This document shows, piece by piece, positions 1-11,612 of a DNA stretch of 64,000 nt. The position numbers and the translations under genes are program-made. The DNA lies in the NCBI RefSeq assembly GCF_954871325.1, contig NC_088775.1, forward strand, positions 74,563,561-74,627,560, given 5' to 3'. The notes beneath the pieces were generated by a model that was not told the origin of the DNA, made no database searches, and saw nothing but the letters and a program-made list of their open reading frames with translations. Source of the stretch: Gordionus sp. m RMFG-2023 (lineage: Eukaryota > Nematomorpha > Gordioida > Chordodea > Parachordodidae). Numbering within the stretch: the stretch's first letter is position 1; each line of letters starts with the position of its first letter.

Positions 1-904
1 TAATAAAAACATATTAAAAAATCAAACATTCACGCTAAAAACATGACCCTTTTTGAATAATATTATTTTGAGTTTAGAACCACAAAAAAAAATGTTTTGT
101 TGAAAACTATTTATCATTTGACAAAGTATTAATAAATTATAAAAATTGTTGTTTGTTTTATACAGCTAGTGAATGAGTAGTGTAGAAATTATAGTGAAGC
201 GAGGGGTTACTGGTTTAATCCGATGTGGATAATTTTTTATAGCCTTTTTTTCAACGATTTTAAGATAGGTATTTCTGTACTACGAGGTATGATATGTAGC
301 AGATCGGAAGCGAGTGCATGATTTGAGGTAGAATAGGACCCTTAAAATAGTTTTAAAAATTTGTCGTTGTTCAGCACGACCAAAACTGTAAATATCACTA
401 TTTTTATCTTATGGATATATTATTGTTATGATGAAGAAATTATTTAAGAAATGATAATTCTAAAACTCAAATTGGTAAGCATAATAAAACTTATATTTAC
501 AAATTTAACTTTTATATTTTAAGAATAAAAGCAATAAAATAAGAATAAGCAATAACCTCCATCAAAATAGTTATCCCAAATTCAGACAAATCACAATTTT
601 TTGATTAGAACTAACAATTGAGAATACCGAAGAAAATAAACATGATAATTATAAATTCTTTTTTCTCAGTCAGAGTAAAAATAGGTGAAACCTGCTGATA
701 AGTTTCTGATGCTATTTTAAGAGACATCTTTTAAATAATTATCTGAAAATCTGCCTTTGTACAATGCTTTCCTAACCCTCTTCAAAATTCCCGATATATT
801 CACAATCTGGTTGTTGAAGACATTTCTAATTCCTATATTTCTACTTTCCAATAATCATAATTTTTATGAATTGCATGCGTTTTGGTCCTTTTGAACTAAT
901 ATTC
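1..904. other. AT-rich DNA without recognizable gene
   Basis: I see no convincing reading frame, RNA gene or terminal repeat here. The stretch is AT-rich with scattered homopolymer runs. It lies beyond the 3' end of the minus-strand LINE that follows. Confidence 0.5.
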
Positions 905-2600
905 TTCCATGGAAAATATTTATTTTTTTTATTTTAGCTTTCACCTTTTCTGGTGGTAAGCTCCTTCAGCATCTCTCTCCACTATATGTTATTCATACAA
1001 TCTCTTTTATCTAATTTATACTTCTTTATATAGGCTCTAACTTTATGGCCCCATTGAAGTTTTGGCCTTCCTCTTTTACGTTTGTCCATCACTTCCAAAC
1101 TCTCAACCTTATTTCCTATGTAATTCATAGGCCTTCTCATTGTGTGTCCATACAACCTAAGTCTGTTTACCATTAACTTAGTCTTAATGGGCATTACCTT
1201 TAAACTACTTAGTATTCTTGTACTGCGCACTTTATCCTTTCTTGTTGCCCCAGCAATCCTCAACATTCTCATCTCCATAGTTTGTAGACTTCTCTCGTCT
1301 GATTCCTTGGTTGGCCATGTTTCCGAACTATATAGAATAGTTGGTTGTAGTATGAAACTGTAAATTTTACCCTTTAATTTGTGTGGGATTTTTTTCAAAT
1401 GGCACTCCAGACAAAGATCTTCACTTTAACCACCCTTGATTAATTTTACTATCTCTTTTTCTATTGTGCCGTTTGTTTGTATAGTGTCAAATATTTTCAG
1501 CTTTAAATTGCCAATATCTGCCATTCATTTATATCAATACTCTCTGTTTCATCTCCTCCTATCACCATATATTCCGTCTTTTCTCTATTTACCTTTAGTC
1601 CGTGATTTTCTAGGATATTTATCTAACTCACTAATCTTTCTTTCATTTCATCCTTGGATTCGGCAAGTATCACAATATCATCTGCAAATATCATATTCCA
1701 CGGGACTGTTTGAGGTATAGACTGTGCTAATACATCTATTACTGTAATGAATAGAAGTGGGTGAGCTGAGAGCCGATCCTTGATGAACTCCTTCGGCTAT
1801 TGTGAAGCCTGCTGAAGTACCTGTTGTGCTATGGACCATTGTTGTATGGCACATATACATATCCTGTATTATTATTATATATTTTTCGGGAACCTTTTAT
1901 GGCGTAGCGCCCACCAGATAAGTTTTCTTGGGATTCTATTGAAGGCCTTTTTTAGATCGAGAAAGACCATGTTTTTTGTTCTTTTCCCAGTATTTTTCAC
2001 TCATTTGCCTAATTGCGTGGATAGTATCAGTTGTTGATCTTCCAGGCATAAAGCCAAACTGAGTCTCTCCTATAATATTTTTTTCTATTATTTTTTCGTA
2101 TAGTTTTAGACAAAGTGACATTAGTTTTATGCCCCTGTAATTTTGACAATTGTGTATGTCCCCTTTATTTTTGAAGATAGGAACTAGATAGCTCTGCCTC
2201 CATTTTTGGGGAACCTCTTCATTCCCAAGTATTTTATTGTATAGATTTGTGAGGAAATGTATTCCATCATCTCCTAGTAAGGCTTTCTATTGGAATATCA
2301 TCTGGACCCCTAACTTTGTTGTTTTTCATATGCTTGAGGCATATGATTATCTCTTGTTCTGTTATTGATGGTATAAGGTTTTGACATGGGGAGTGTTCAT
2401 CTAAATGTAGTATGTGGGGATTAAAGTTGAGAAGCTCCTGAAAATATTCTTTCCATCTATTCATTATTTCTTTTTCCTTTATTATCAATTTCCCATCTTT
2501 ATTATTGATTACTTTCAGAGCTCCGTTTATATCCCTAGAATTCTTTTCTCGCTGTTTGGCTAATCTGTAGGAAAATATTATTTTTGAATAAGCCACTAAA
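905..2600 (-). mobile_element. LINE (RTE-like non-LTR retrotransposon), decayed 5'-truncated copy 1
   Basis: Minus-strand pieces of a reverse transcriptase appear in the order expected of a LINE. First comes a linker with KVRGPDDIPIE (about 2596-2267), then QFGFMPGRSTTD (2121-1936), then GVHQGSALS (1860-1678), and finally the C-terminal tail with LYSSETWPTKESDERS and MRRPMNYIGNK (1398-982). The pieces sit in different frames, so the copy has several frameshifts and stops and is not functional. The endonuclease part is absent, as expected of a 5'-truncated insertion. The end near 905-960 matches the 3' end of the copy at 10.5-11.6 kb, and the two are very similar where they overlap. The C-terminal style (GKIYS...SETWPT...EMRMLR...RRP) is typical of RTE-like LINEs, but the clade assignment is from memory. 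Confidence 0.85.
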
Positions 2601-4822
2601 GAGGATATTTCTTATTCGTTTTAAAATATGACAATGCCATTAATAAAACAATTCTCCTATACCCATTCTAATGATGTAACTCCAGATCATTATACTTTTG
2701 AGAATTTCGGAAATATTTAACTTCATTTTTCCTACAGAGATTATTACTCGAATAGTCTTTAGTTCACTACATATGTTGCTTAATCAAATCTCAAAAGTTT
2801 AATCACAATGTTTAATTGTCTAATTAAGTTTTTTCTTCATTTTTTTAAGGTTATTTTTTTTGAGAACACATCTAATTTAAGCATCATTAGGACCCAGATT
2901 GGTCGTATGCAAAATAACAATGAAAATTAAATTATATGAAATAAAATAAAATGTTATCTCTATTTGTTTATTTGGTACAATATGTTTATTTGCATGGTTT
3001 TGATAATGTTTGGATTTATGAATATTATGAATAGTACTTTTTGAAATGCTAAATCTTTTAGAAAATTGTCTTTGAGTATGATGATTTCGAAATTCAATAG
3101 TGTAAATTTTTTTAATTAAAACTGGTTATATTGTTTTCTTTATTAATTATGCTATTTAACAAAATAGTTATAAAAAAATGATAAAATTTTATAATATAAA
3201 TACATGAATTCAATAAAAAATAACAAATGCCCATTTTAAAAAGATGCGAATGGACAAAAATAATTGCCCAATTTATCACTAATAGAAGTTAAGAGAAATT
3301 TGATTGGAACTCAAAATTTTGGTCAAATGTTGGCTAAATGCCAAAATTAGATAGGTTTTGATTGTATATTTGAAATAATAAACGAATGCTTTTATTTCAT
3401 CATAAAAATAAATGACTCAGTTTATGAATTCTTCTATTACAATTAAATTTTGAGATATGTCCCGGATAGCCAAATTACAATAATTTAAAATATCTCGTCT
3501 TTTAGGCCCATTTCTTAAACTTTTATTTTAACAAGAACCCGATCATATATTTAGAGTTTTTCTCAATTTTTCTAATAATCTCTCCTATTATATACCAAGA
3601 TTCAAATTATGAAATCTAATATCCTATGAATCAAAATGGTGTAAATAAATATTCAACTTTTTCAATATCAAGATACAATATATTTTCAAAAGGATCGAGA
3701 AGAAATAATATTGTCAAATTAGATAGAGCCATTAGATGATAAATTCTTGAATCAAATAATGTATTTAAAAGGAAGATGAAGAATTTTAGACTAATTTTTA
3801 ATCGAGTCAACACTAATATTGGTAAAGGTCGAGGCTTACTATCAAAATCATATAGATTTCATAGCCTCAATAATTAATATATATGGGTGACGAGAAAAAT
3901 AATGTCGCGTTTATAAATCTTATAACATGATTTTAATGAGATTTCCAATTTTATTAAAAAGTTCATATCATTTTTTAGAATTTGATTATGCCGTATTTTA
4001 GAAATTTGAGATCAAAAATGATAAAATTTGATAAGAAAAAACTCAAACCTCGAAATTTTTTTTTAAAAAAGGGCTAGATGATGAGACGCTCGCCTTTTTT
4101 AAAATTTATTATATTTTATTTCCAAATTACATAAATATAATTAACGAAGTATATCTTATCTCTTATCTTGGATTAGTCCTTATTTCTTGTGCACCAGTTA
4201 ATTATCTCATCTTTGACTGATCGAATACCAAATTGATTTTTTATTGCAAAATTAAGGACCACACTTCCCTTTTATTTCAAGTCCGTCTAAAGATCCAGAA
4301 AGTCGTGGCTTATTTTTATAAACAAAAGTCTTTAATGTTTCCACACATATTGATTTAGAGGATTTCAATTAGAAGGAAGAGGGGAGGGGGGAGGTATTGG
4401 ATATATTTTATAAATCTTAAATATTAAAACGCTATGCAAAGTGCAAAGGAGCGTTGTCTTACATAAAAGGTCATATTTAATTGGCAAATAAGGCTTTGGC
4501 AGTATGGTAAATATTATTTCAGGCGATTATATAAACATCAGAACTTTATCTTTATCATTGCGGATTGAAAAAAGGTCTTTTTTTCTTTGGTAGCCATCTA
4601 TTTCTGAGGAACAGGGATCTTTCGTGATAAAGCCGAAAAGGGGAGATATTATTTTAATGACATAGAATAAATTGGGTTTCTAAAATAGACAAAGAGAAAT
4701 TGGTATAACCATGAAACACCATCAATCTAACACCCAATTCACTATTTTTGACATAAATTTTTACATGGGGTCATCTTTTTTTAGGCGCAATGGTTAAATT
4801 GAACGTATGTATCTAAGTGTTT
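2601..4822. other. AT-rich intergenic DNA
   Basis: No gene is supported here. The only structure I noticed is a short A/T-rich stem around 4060-4105 that encloses the sequence gatgatgagacg. Confidence 0.45.
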
Positions 4823-4835
4823 ACAGGGTTTTCCA

Positions 4836-5005
4836 TCCAAAAAAGGGGATAAGTAATCAGAAAAGTGTCAATCATAAAAGGAAAAGATCCGATCAATAAA
4901 GAAAAAGTGTTAACAAAAAAGGAAAAGGTTCAATCAAAAAAGGAAAAGAGTGTCGATAAAAGGAAAAATTCCCAAAAGGAAAGGAAAAGTAAAATTCTCC
5001 TTCAA
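4836..5005. repeat. GGAAAAG minisatellite, left arm of foldback element 1
   Basis: This is a degenerate tandem array of units like AAAAAAGGAAAAG(A/T)GTCAATC, about 18-25 bp each. The apparent Lys/Glu-rich reading frame through it is an artefact of the repeat. Confidence 0.75.
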
Positions 5006-5317
5006 AAAAAGAAAATCGTTATTTATAAAAAAATTTTCTTGTCAATTTTTTAAAATTTTTATTCTTTATTTTTCTTATCTTTTCTCAATTTATTTTATTT
5101 TTGAAAATTCATTTTTGTCTTTTTAAAAATATTTTATAAATCTTCTCTCTTATTTCTATACTCCATTTTTATGTCATTTTTCAACAATTCTTTCCTCTTT
5201 TTTCATCCTACATAACAATTTATTGTTTTATGATTTTTTTCCTTATATTTTATCTTTTAAACTATCTTTTGCAATCAAATTTTTTTTATTATCACTCTAA
5301 GTGGGCTGGTCAAAGTC

Positions 5318-5373
5318 TTTGGGGGGGGGGGGGGGTCATGAATATTTTTTTACTTTATCACAACCCCCCCCCC
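5318..5373. repeat. Inverted G-run and C-run
   Basis: A run of about 16 G (about 5322-5337) is followed some 30 bp later by a run of C (about 5364-5373). The two could pair as a hairpin, or the G run could form a quadruplex. It lies in the centre of foldback element 1. Confidence 0.7.
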
Positions 5374-5796
5374 TCCATTCGCCTCTCTCCTACCCATATA
5401 CCAAGAATGAATACTGTAGAAGTTTGTAGAATTTAGGATTGGGAGATTCGAACTATTGTAAAATTTTAGTATTTTAAGTAGACTGAATGCGTCATAGAAC
5501 ATAATGTCTCGGCCCACAAATATAGTGGTTGAGAGAATTTAGATAATAAAATAAATAGTATAAATAAATTAATTACGAATATTTTATTAATTAATATCAA
5601 TACTAATTACATAATTATAACTATAATAAGAAATTAAAATAATATAAAAAAAATTAAAATTAAAAATTAAAAAAAATTAAGTTCGTAAATCATAATTATT
5701 AAAAGATCCCTTAGTATGGTAAAAATTGGCCCTTTTATACTCTTTTCAATCTTCCTTATCACTAATATTCGTAACTATTCAAATTAATATTTTTAT

Positions 5797-5941
5797 CGCG
5801 CGTTATAATAATAAATCCAAAAGAATTCTTTATGCAAATTAAAGTACAAAGTTCACGAATATAACTTTATCACGCGTTATCATACTAAATCCAAAAGAAT
5901 TCTTTATGCAAATTAAAGTACAAAGTACACGAATATAACAA
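5797..5941. repeat. Tandem duplication of about 72 bp
   Basis: Two adjacent copies of a unit share CGCGTTAT followed by AATCCAAAAGAATTCTTTA, with only a few differences between them. Confidence 0.8.
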
Positions 5942-6574
5942 ATGAGTCAAAAGATATTTAAATTATCTTTTATTTGATACCCATCGATATTTTGTTTTAA
6001 TAAAAATATTCCTGACCCACCAGACCTAAACTTGCCAATTAAGGGGGAGAGATTTATTTCCAGTTAAATAGATCTTTCGATTAGCTATCGATTAATATTC
6101 TTTAAAAAATTGAATTCTTAAAGGGATCCCTTTAATTCCCATGATGATCCCAGATAGTTCCGATCACTTTAAAAATTACGACATATATACATAGTAATTG
6201 TAATGAAATAACTTGATATTCAAAAAATATTAATAAAAAGATTTAATTGCAAAAGAGAAATAAAAATTAATTGAAGTTAAAAAGATAAAAATATATGGAG
6301 TAAAAAATCATAAAAAGTCTAAAAATTGTTATGTAGGATGGAAAAAAAGAGGAAAGAATTGTTAAAAAATGACATAAAAAATGGAGTAGAGAAGTGAAGA
6401 AAAATTACAGGAAAAATTTATAAATTTTTTTTAAAAAGACAGAAAAGAATTATCAAAAATGTGATGAAAAATAAATTGAGAAAAGATAAGAAAAATAAAG
6501 ATTAAGAATGACTTTAAAAAATAGCAAAAGGTTAGAAATAAAATAAGAAGGAAATAACGATTTTTCTTTTATGA

Positions 6575-6848
6575 ATAGGAATTTTCCTTTTTTGATTGAC
6601 ACTATTCTTTTCCTTTTGGGAATTTTCCTTTTTTGGTTGGACCTTTTCATTTTTCATTTGATACTTTTCCTTTTTTGATTAAACCTCCTTTTTTGTTTGA
6701 CTCCTTTCCTTTTTTGATTAACACTTTTCCCTTTTTGATTGACCCTTTTCCCTTTTTGATTGACCCTTTTCCTTTTTTGATTGGACTTTTTCCCTTTATG
6801 ATTTACACTTTTCCATTTCTGATTGGTACTTTTCGAAACCCTGTATAT
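6575..6848. repeat. GGAAAAG minisatellite, right arm of foldback element 1 (inverted)
   Basis: Repeated units read CCTTTTTTGATTGACACTTTT with variants, which is the reverse complement of the array at 4.84-5.0 kb. The Phe/Pro-rich reading frame over it is a repeat artefact. Confidence 0.8.
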
Positions 6849-6850
6849 GA

Positions 6851-7530
6851 TTTTAACTAGGAATTGAATACGTTGAGCACTTATAAATATGCAATACCTA
6901 TCTAGACAAAATTTGGTTGGTAAGTATATACCCGGTTCATTACTTTATCAAAAATTTTCTTTAACATATGGAATATTCGATAGTCTTGGTGGATATAGGT
7001 TAATCGCTTCTTTTTTTGGAATATGGATAATAAAAAGTTGCTTTGGAACTCGTCTGACTCTCACCAATATTCCACCTTTTCCTATAATTCACAAATTAAT
7101 CCTTCTGCATTCCAATTTTTATTTTGGTGACATAATTTTATCAATAAAAGATCTTCTATTGATAACATCTTCTGTTTACAATATTATTTTTTATCTTTAG
7201 GCTCTTAATAAAAGACGTTTTTAAAAATCGGCTTAAATCGCTATAGTTGGCAATATTTATTTTTAAGGAAAAATATATTAATTTTTATAATTTGTACCTA
7301 CCTTTACCAGGAGTATCTACAAAAATAAAATTATAAAAGTTTTAAAAAAATTATCTAAATTTCAAGAGTTTTACCTTCATTACACGTTACTAAATAATTT
7401 TGAAATTATGAATAAAAAATAAAAAAATAATCAATTATTTCGTTTTTGTAACAATTTTTAAAAGGATTGTTTACAAATCAACTTTTTTCTACAATAGCAA
7501 TGATATATCTTTGATAAATCAATATCACTC
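6851..7530. other. AT-rich intergenic DNA
   Basis: One open frame of about 100 codons (6889-7200, +) has no recognizable motif, and I do not call it a gene. Nothing else was seen. Confidence 0.35.
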
Positions 7531-7539
7531 TCCAGTGCC

Positions 7540-8155
7540 TCGTTATGAAGGTTATGCTTTGTATTTTAAACCAAAAAATTAACAAACATATAAAGAACGA
7601 GAGAGTTGGAAGATTGATATCTAGCAAACATAATTTACAAAGACTATGCTAATAGGTCATAATGCATATCAAGCAGGGGTTCAGCCAATTCAGAAGTTTT
7701 TAGAAAATTTAAAAAAAATGCCAAAATCATCTGCAGCTAAGATTTTTGTTAATATGAAAAACTTGATTGATTCCAGTATATAGATCAAATACTCTGTGAA
7801 TTTCAGACAACGCCATAAAATTTTCCCTATTCTTTTTATTATATAAGAAAAATCCAATTTAAAAATTAGTATAAATTAAGGGTAGTTCAAAATTTAATAG
7901 TAATTTTTTATATTTACAGGGTATGTACTTTATCTATGTTGGAACTCGATTCCGAGATCATGTGTTTCAGTATTTAAAAAACGCTTTTAATGATTTAAGT
8001 TCTAACTATTTGTTTAACAATGGGTTCAAAACCCAAGATTATCGATTAAAATGTGTAGAGACACAATGAATGCTTCAAAAAACAAAATATCAGTTCTTAA
8101 TGTCTAAATTGGGAAAAAAATTGGCGGTCTTTGTTATGAATAGCGTTAATATTTG
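7540..8155 (+). pseudogene. Unidentified decayed reading frame in two blocks
   Basis: Two stretches look coding but are broken. The first (7540-7860) contains RYEGYALYFKPK, then LIGHNAYQAGVQPIQKFLEN and AAKIFVNMKNLIDSS, crossed by several TAA/TAG codons in the same frame. The second (about 7924-8155) follows a good splice acceptor-like sequence (ATATTTACAG) and reads YFIYVGTRFRDHVFQYLKN, later LMSKLGKKLAVFVMNS, with one in-frame stop. I do not recognize the family. It could be a decayed host gene or a transposon gene. A chance origin is unlikely for the longest pieces but not excluded. Confidence 0.35.
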
Positions 8156-10380
8156 TATAATATATCAAGCAACAACATAATACTGTTTTTTGCCGATTGA
8201 CGCCTGAATTTAAAAATAAACACTTCAAATTGATTTTTTTTGACTCATTTTAAAGACATTTTTTAACTTATATTTGATCGCCTAAAGTATTCTATATTTT
8301 TGCAAAACATTTTATAGCATAATTGTAACAAACGAAACCTGTCATTAATTATATAAATTGTACTCACTTGCATCCGTGAATTCATGACCCAACAACACCA
8401 GGAGAAAAACTAATTGAACTTTAAATATCATGGTTGGGTTCATAGAAATTTAATCTTCCTAACAAAAAAGTTATAAATTTTAATTATAAGTATATATATT
8501 TTTTTTTTAATTTAGTATACCTATTACACGTGTATAATTTTTATTTGTTCCCTTCGTTAACGATATCAAATCAATATTACATGAACGCACAATATATTTT
8601 AGTTATTATATTGACAAATAAGCATTTTTAATATAATAAAAATATAAATAAAATTATTTTAAAAAATTAAATCATATTTTTATTCTATTACCCTGGCCAA
8701 ACCTCCCACCACCCATTAGCCTAGGGCTCATTTATTACATCAACAACAAAAAAAGGTTTTACTGTATAAACGTGTATAATTTCTATTTATTCTCTTTCAT
8801 ATACGATATCACATGAACACAATATATCAACGAGCAAGTAATTAATATGTTTAAAAAAAATGAATACAATTTTTTTAGCATCAGCAAAATTTTCGTATTA
8901 GTAAAAAAACAAAATAAATTTTTTAAATAATCTAAAATAAAAGAGTTTAAATATCCATTTTATTTTCATGAACACGTATGTTAAAATGACGTAATTATCA
9001 ATTACTATTATAATATAACCATTCATATTTTTATATATTAAATGGTAAGAAAATTATAAACTGATAGACAAATGAAGTCATACGCCCTCCCCTAACTTGA
9101 CTTGGTCTAACCCTAAATTTTGGCCTTGCCCAAGATCCGAAAAATATGTTATTTTGTCTCTTCATTTTTCATCTGATTCAATATCACAAGTTATAAAATT
9201 TAAAAAACAAGAAAAGAAGAAAAAAAATGGGAGACAGACAGGAAATATCTCGTATTAATTTTCTTTTCATAGTAAAATAAAATAGATAAATAACAGATTA
9301 TCAAGGTTATTGCTGGCATAACATAAAATAAAGAATAAAATTAATATTTATGGGGTTAGATTTTCCCAGTTCTATTCATAAAAAGGCGTGCCGTTGGTTG
9401 AGACTAGGCCTAAAAAAATTTTCCATTAGGCTTCGGAAGGATGTGTCAAATTTTTTTGCAACATTAGAAAATTAAGCATAAATAATAAATTTATGATATG
9501 CTAAATAAATTAGAAAGGGGTAATGTCTAAAATCATCTGCATTTAAATTAATGGAATTTTAAAGCCATTCGAAAATGATTAAATATATTCGTATTTGAAA
9601 TTCGTTAGTTATATTTGATTTGATTCAAAATCGACGGTAGTAACGAATATCCCTACTAATCAGTTAAGATGATAAAAATTGCATGATTGTCTAATCAATA
9701 TTTTTTCAATCAAGCCCTCCTATATCTCTTGAGTGGTTATTTCCTGTTGATAGCGCCAATATTATCATCAAATATAATTTCAGTCAGTGACAATCAGATG
9801 ACCACCGCTACATTTTCAGTAAGTGGGCCTCTAGGGCAAGATTATAAATATTATTAGGGCAGGCAATCCACGTATATTGCTTGTTTTTTTTACTACCATT
9901 TTTATTATTACAGTTTGTACATTACAATTATATCTTTGATTTATTTCACGGCCATCCTTTTCATTATTTAGTTTTTTATAATATATTATAATCATAGTTT
10001 GGAATTAGCACTAGAACATATAACTCTAGGGGGATAGGTTTATAAACCAAAATCTGAAACCTTCTTTTATAAATTTTATAATAACCATATTCGGAACAAC
10101 CGAATCAAAACCTATTTTAAAATTTTCAGGTACCGGTTCTGGAATCGGTTCTAATAAAAGTGTAAGTAATTTATAAATATTGTTTAAAATGTTATGGTCT
10201 ATTTTATAAAGTTTATTTATTGCTTAAATATTTCTTGATTGCTTAATAGAACTTGGTAACGGAATCAAAATCAGGAATAAAATCTTTAGCTAGAATCGGA
10301 ACTAATTTTTTTAAAACATTCGAAATCGGAATCCTTTTTAATAGAAGTTCCAAACTCTGAATATAATATAGAACGCATTA
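8156..10380. other. AT-rich DNA with short GC-richer islets
   Basis: No gene is supported. A segment beginning ACACGTGTATAATTT near 8525 recurs imperfectly near 8770 as a direct repeat. Islets near 9080-9130 and 10090-10160 (repeats of GGAATCGG and GGTTC type) resemble subterminal motifs of hAT elements, but no element could be delimited. Confidence 0.4.
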
Positions 10381-10480
10381 TTTTATAAAAATAATTAGAA
10401 TTTTATAAAAATAATTAGAATTTTATAAAAATAATTAGAATTTTATAAAAATAATTAGAATTTTATAAAAATAATTAGAA
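10381..10480. repeat. 20-bp tandem repeat, five copies
   Basis: The unit TTTTATAAAAATAATTAGAA is repeated about five times without visible change. It ends exactly where LINE copy 2 begins. Confidence 0.95.
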
Positions 10481-11612
10481 TCTAAGGATGAAATGAAAGA
10501 AAGACTAGTGAGTTGGATAAATATCCTAGAAAAGCACGGACTAAAAGTAAATAGAGAAAAGACGGAGTATATGGTGATAGGAGGAGATGAAACAGAGAGT
10601 ATTGATATAAATGAATGGCAGATATCGGCAATTGAAAGCTGCAAATATTTGGGTTCCACTATACAAACAAACGGCACAATAGAAAAAGAGATAAAGAGTA
10701 AGATTAATCAAGGGTGGCTAAAGTGGAGATTTTTATCAGGAGTGCTATTTGATAAAAGAATCCCACACAAATTAAAGGGAAAAATTTACAGTTCCATAAC
10801 AACCAACTATTCTATATAGTTCGGAAACATGGCCAACCAAAGAATCAGACGAGAGAAGTCTACAAACCATGGAGATGAGAATGCTGAGGATGATTGCTGG
10901 GACAAGAAAGGATAAAGTGCGCAGTACAAGAATACTAAGTAGTTTAAAGGTAGTGCCCATTAAGACTACGTTAATGGTAAACAGACTTAGGTGGTATGGG
11001 CACACAATGAGAAGGCCTATGAACTACATAGGAAATAAAGTTAAGAGTTTGGAAGTGATGGGCAAACGTAAAAGAGGAAGGCCAAAACTTCAATGTGGCC
11101 ATAAAGTTAGAACCAATATAAAGAAGTATTAAAAAGTTTATTGAAATTTAGATTAAAAAAAAATTTTGATGATATATTCAAAAATAGTTTGCTATATATA
11201 TTGACAATGTAATTTATATAAATTGATCTTTTTTAAAAAAATTAAAAATAAAAAATTGAACATTAGTTTAAGTAAATTGATTTATAAAATATAAAATTTT
11301 AATATTAGTTTATAAACAATTTGATTTAAAATATAAAAGTTGTTTTTTTAACAAAAAGAAAGAAACTGATTTATAAAATATTAGTTTACAAACAAATTGA
11401 TTTAAAATATAAAAGTTGTTTTTAACAAAAAGAAATTTTAAGTTACGCCATAAATGGCTTAAGGATAAAAAAAAAATAATTTTTTAAAGTTAATATTATT
11501 TAACAAGTATAAATTAGATAAAAGAGATTGTATTAATAACATAAAGTGGAGAGAGATGTTGAAGGAGCTTACCACCAGAAAAGGTGAAAGCTAAAGAGAA
11601 AGAAAAAATTAG
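10481..11612 (+). mobile_element. LINE (RTE-like) 5'-truncated copy 2, with an internal insertion
   Basis: This plus-strand copy of the 0.9-2.6 kb LINE family starts within the late reverse transcriptase region (ERLVSWINILEKHGLKVNRE, then CKYLGSTIQTNGTIEKEI). It continues through IPHKLKGKIYSS and, after a frameshift near 10800, EMRMLRMIAGTRKDKVRS and LRWYGHTMRRPMNYIGNK. The two copies read nearly the same base for base in the shared C-terminal part. The 3' end, with ACCACCAGAAAAGGTGAAAG followed by an A-rich tail, lies at about 11.60 kb. Compared with copy 1, it carries about 375 extra bases at 11131-11505. Confidence 0.88.
11131..11505. mobile_element. AT-rich insertion inside LINE copy 2
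   Basis: In LINE copy 1 the text GAAGTATAAATTAGATAAAAG is continuous. In copy 2 it is split after GAAGTATT and resumes as ACAAGTATAAATTAG. The insert contains two similar blocks with ATTTAAAATATAAAAGTTG and AACAAAAAGAAA. AAGTAT at both edges could be a short target duplication. The inserted family is not recognized. Confidence 0.65.

Larger units (their letters stand above)
4823..6850. mobile_element. Foldback element 1 with minisatellite arms (MULE-related by similarity to element 2)
   Basis: The ends read TACAGGGTTTTCC going in (about 4823) and, reversed, TATACAGGGTTTCG (about 6850), so they form an inverted pair. Each outer arm carries a minisatellite of GGAAAAG units, followed by a shared AT-rich arm ending in an inverted copy of ATCCTACATAACAAT (near 5205 and, reversed, near 6328). 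The arms are about 430-550 bp around a roughly 1 kb centre with no recognizable gene. The arm sequences match those of the element at 17.2-19.7 kb, which holds a MULE transposase remnant, so I infer the same family. No target duplication could be seen. Confidence 0.65.
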
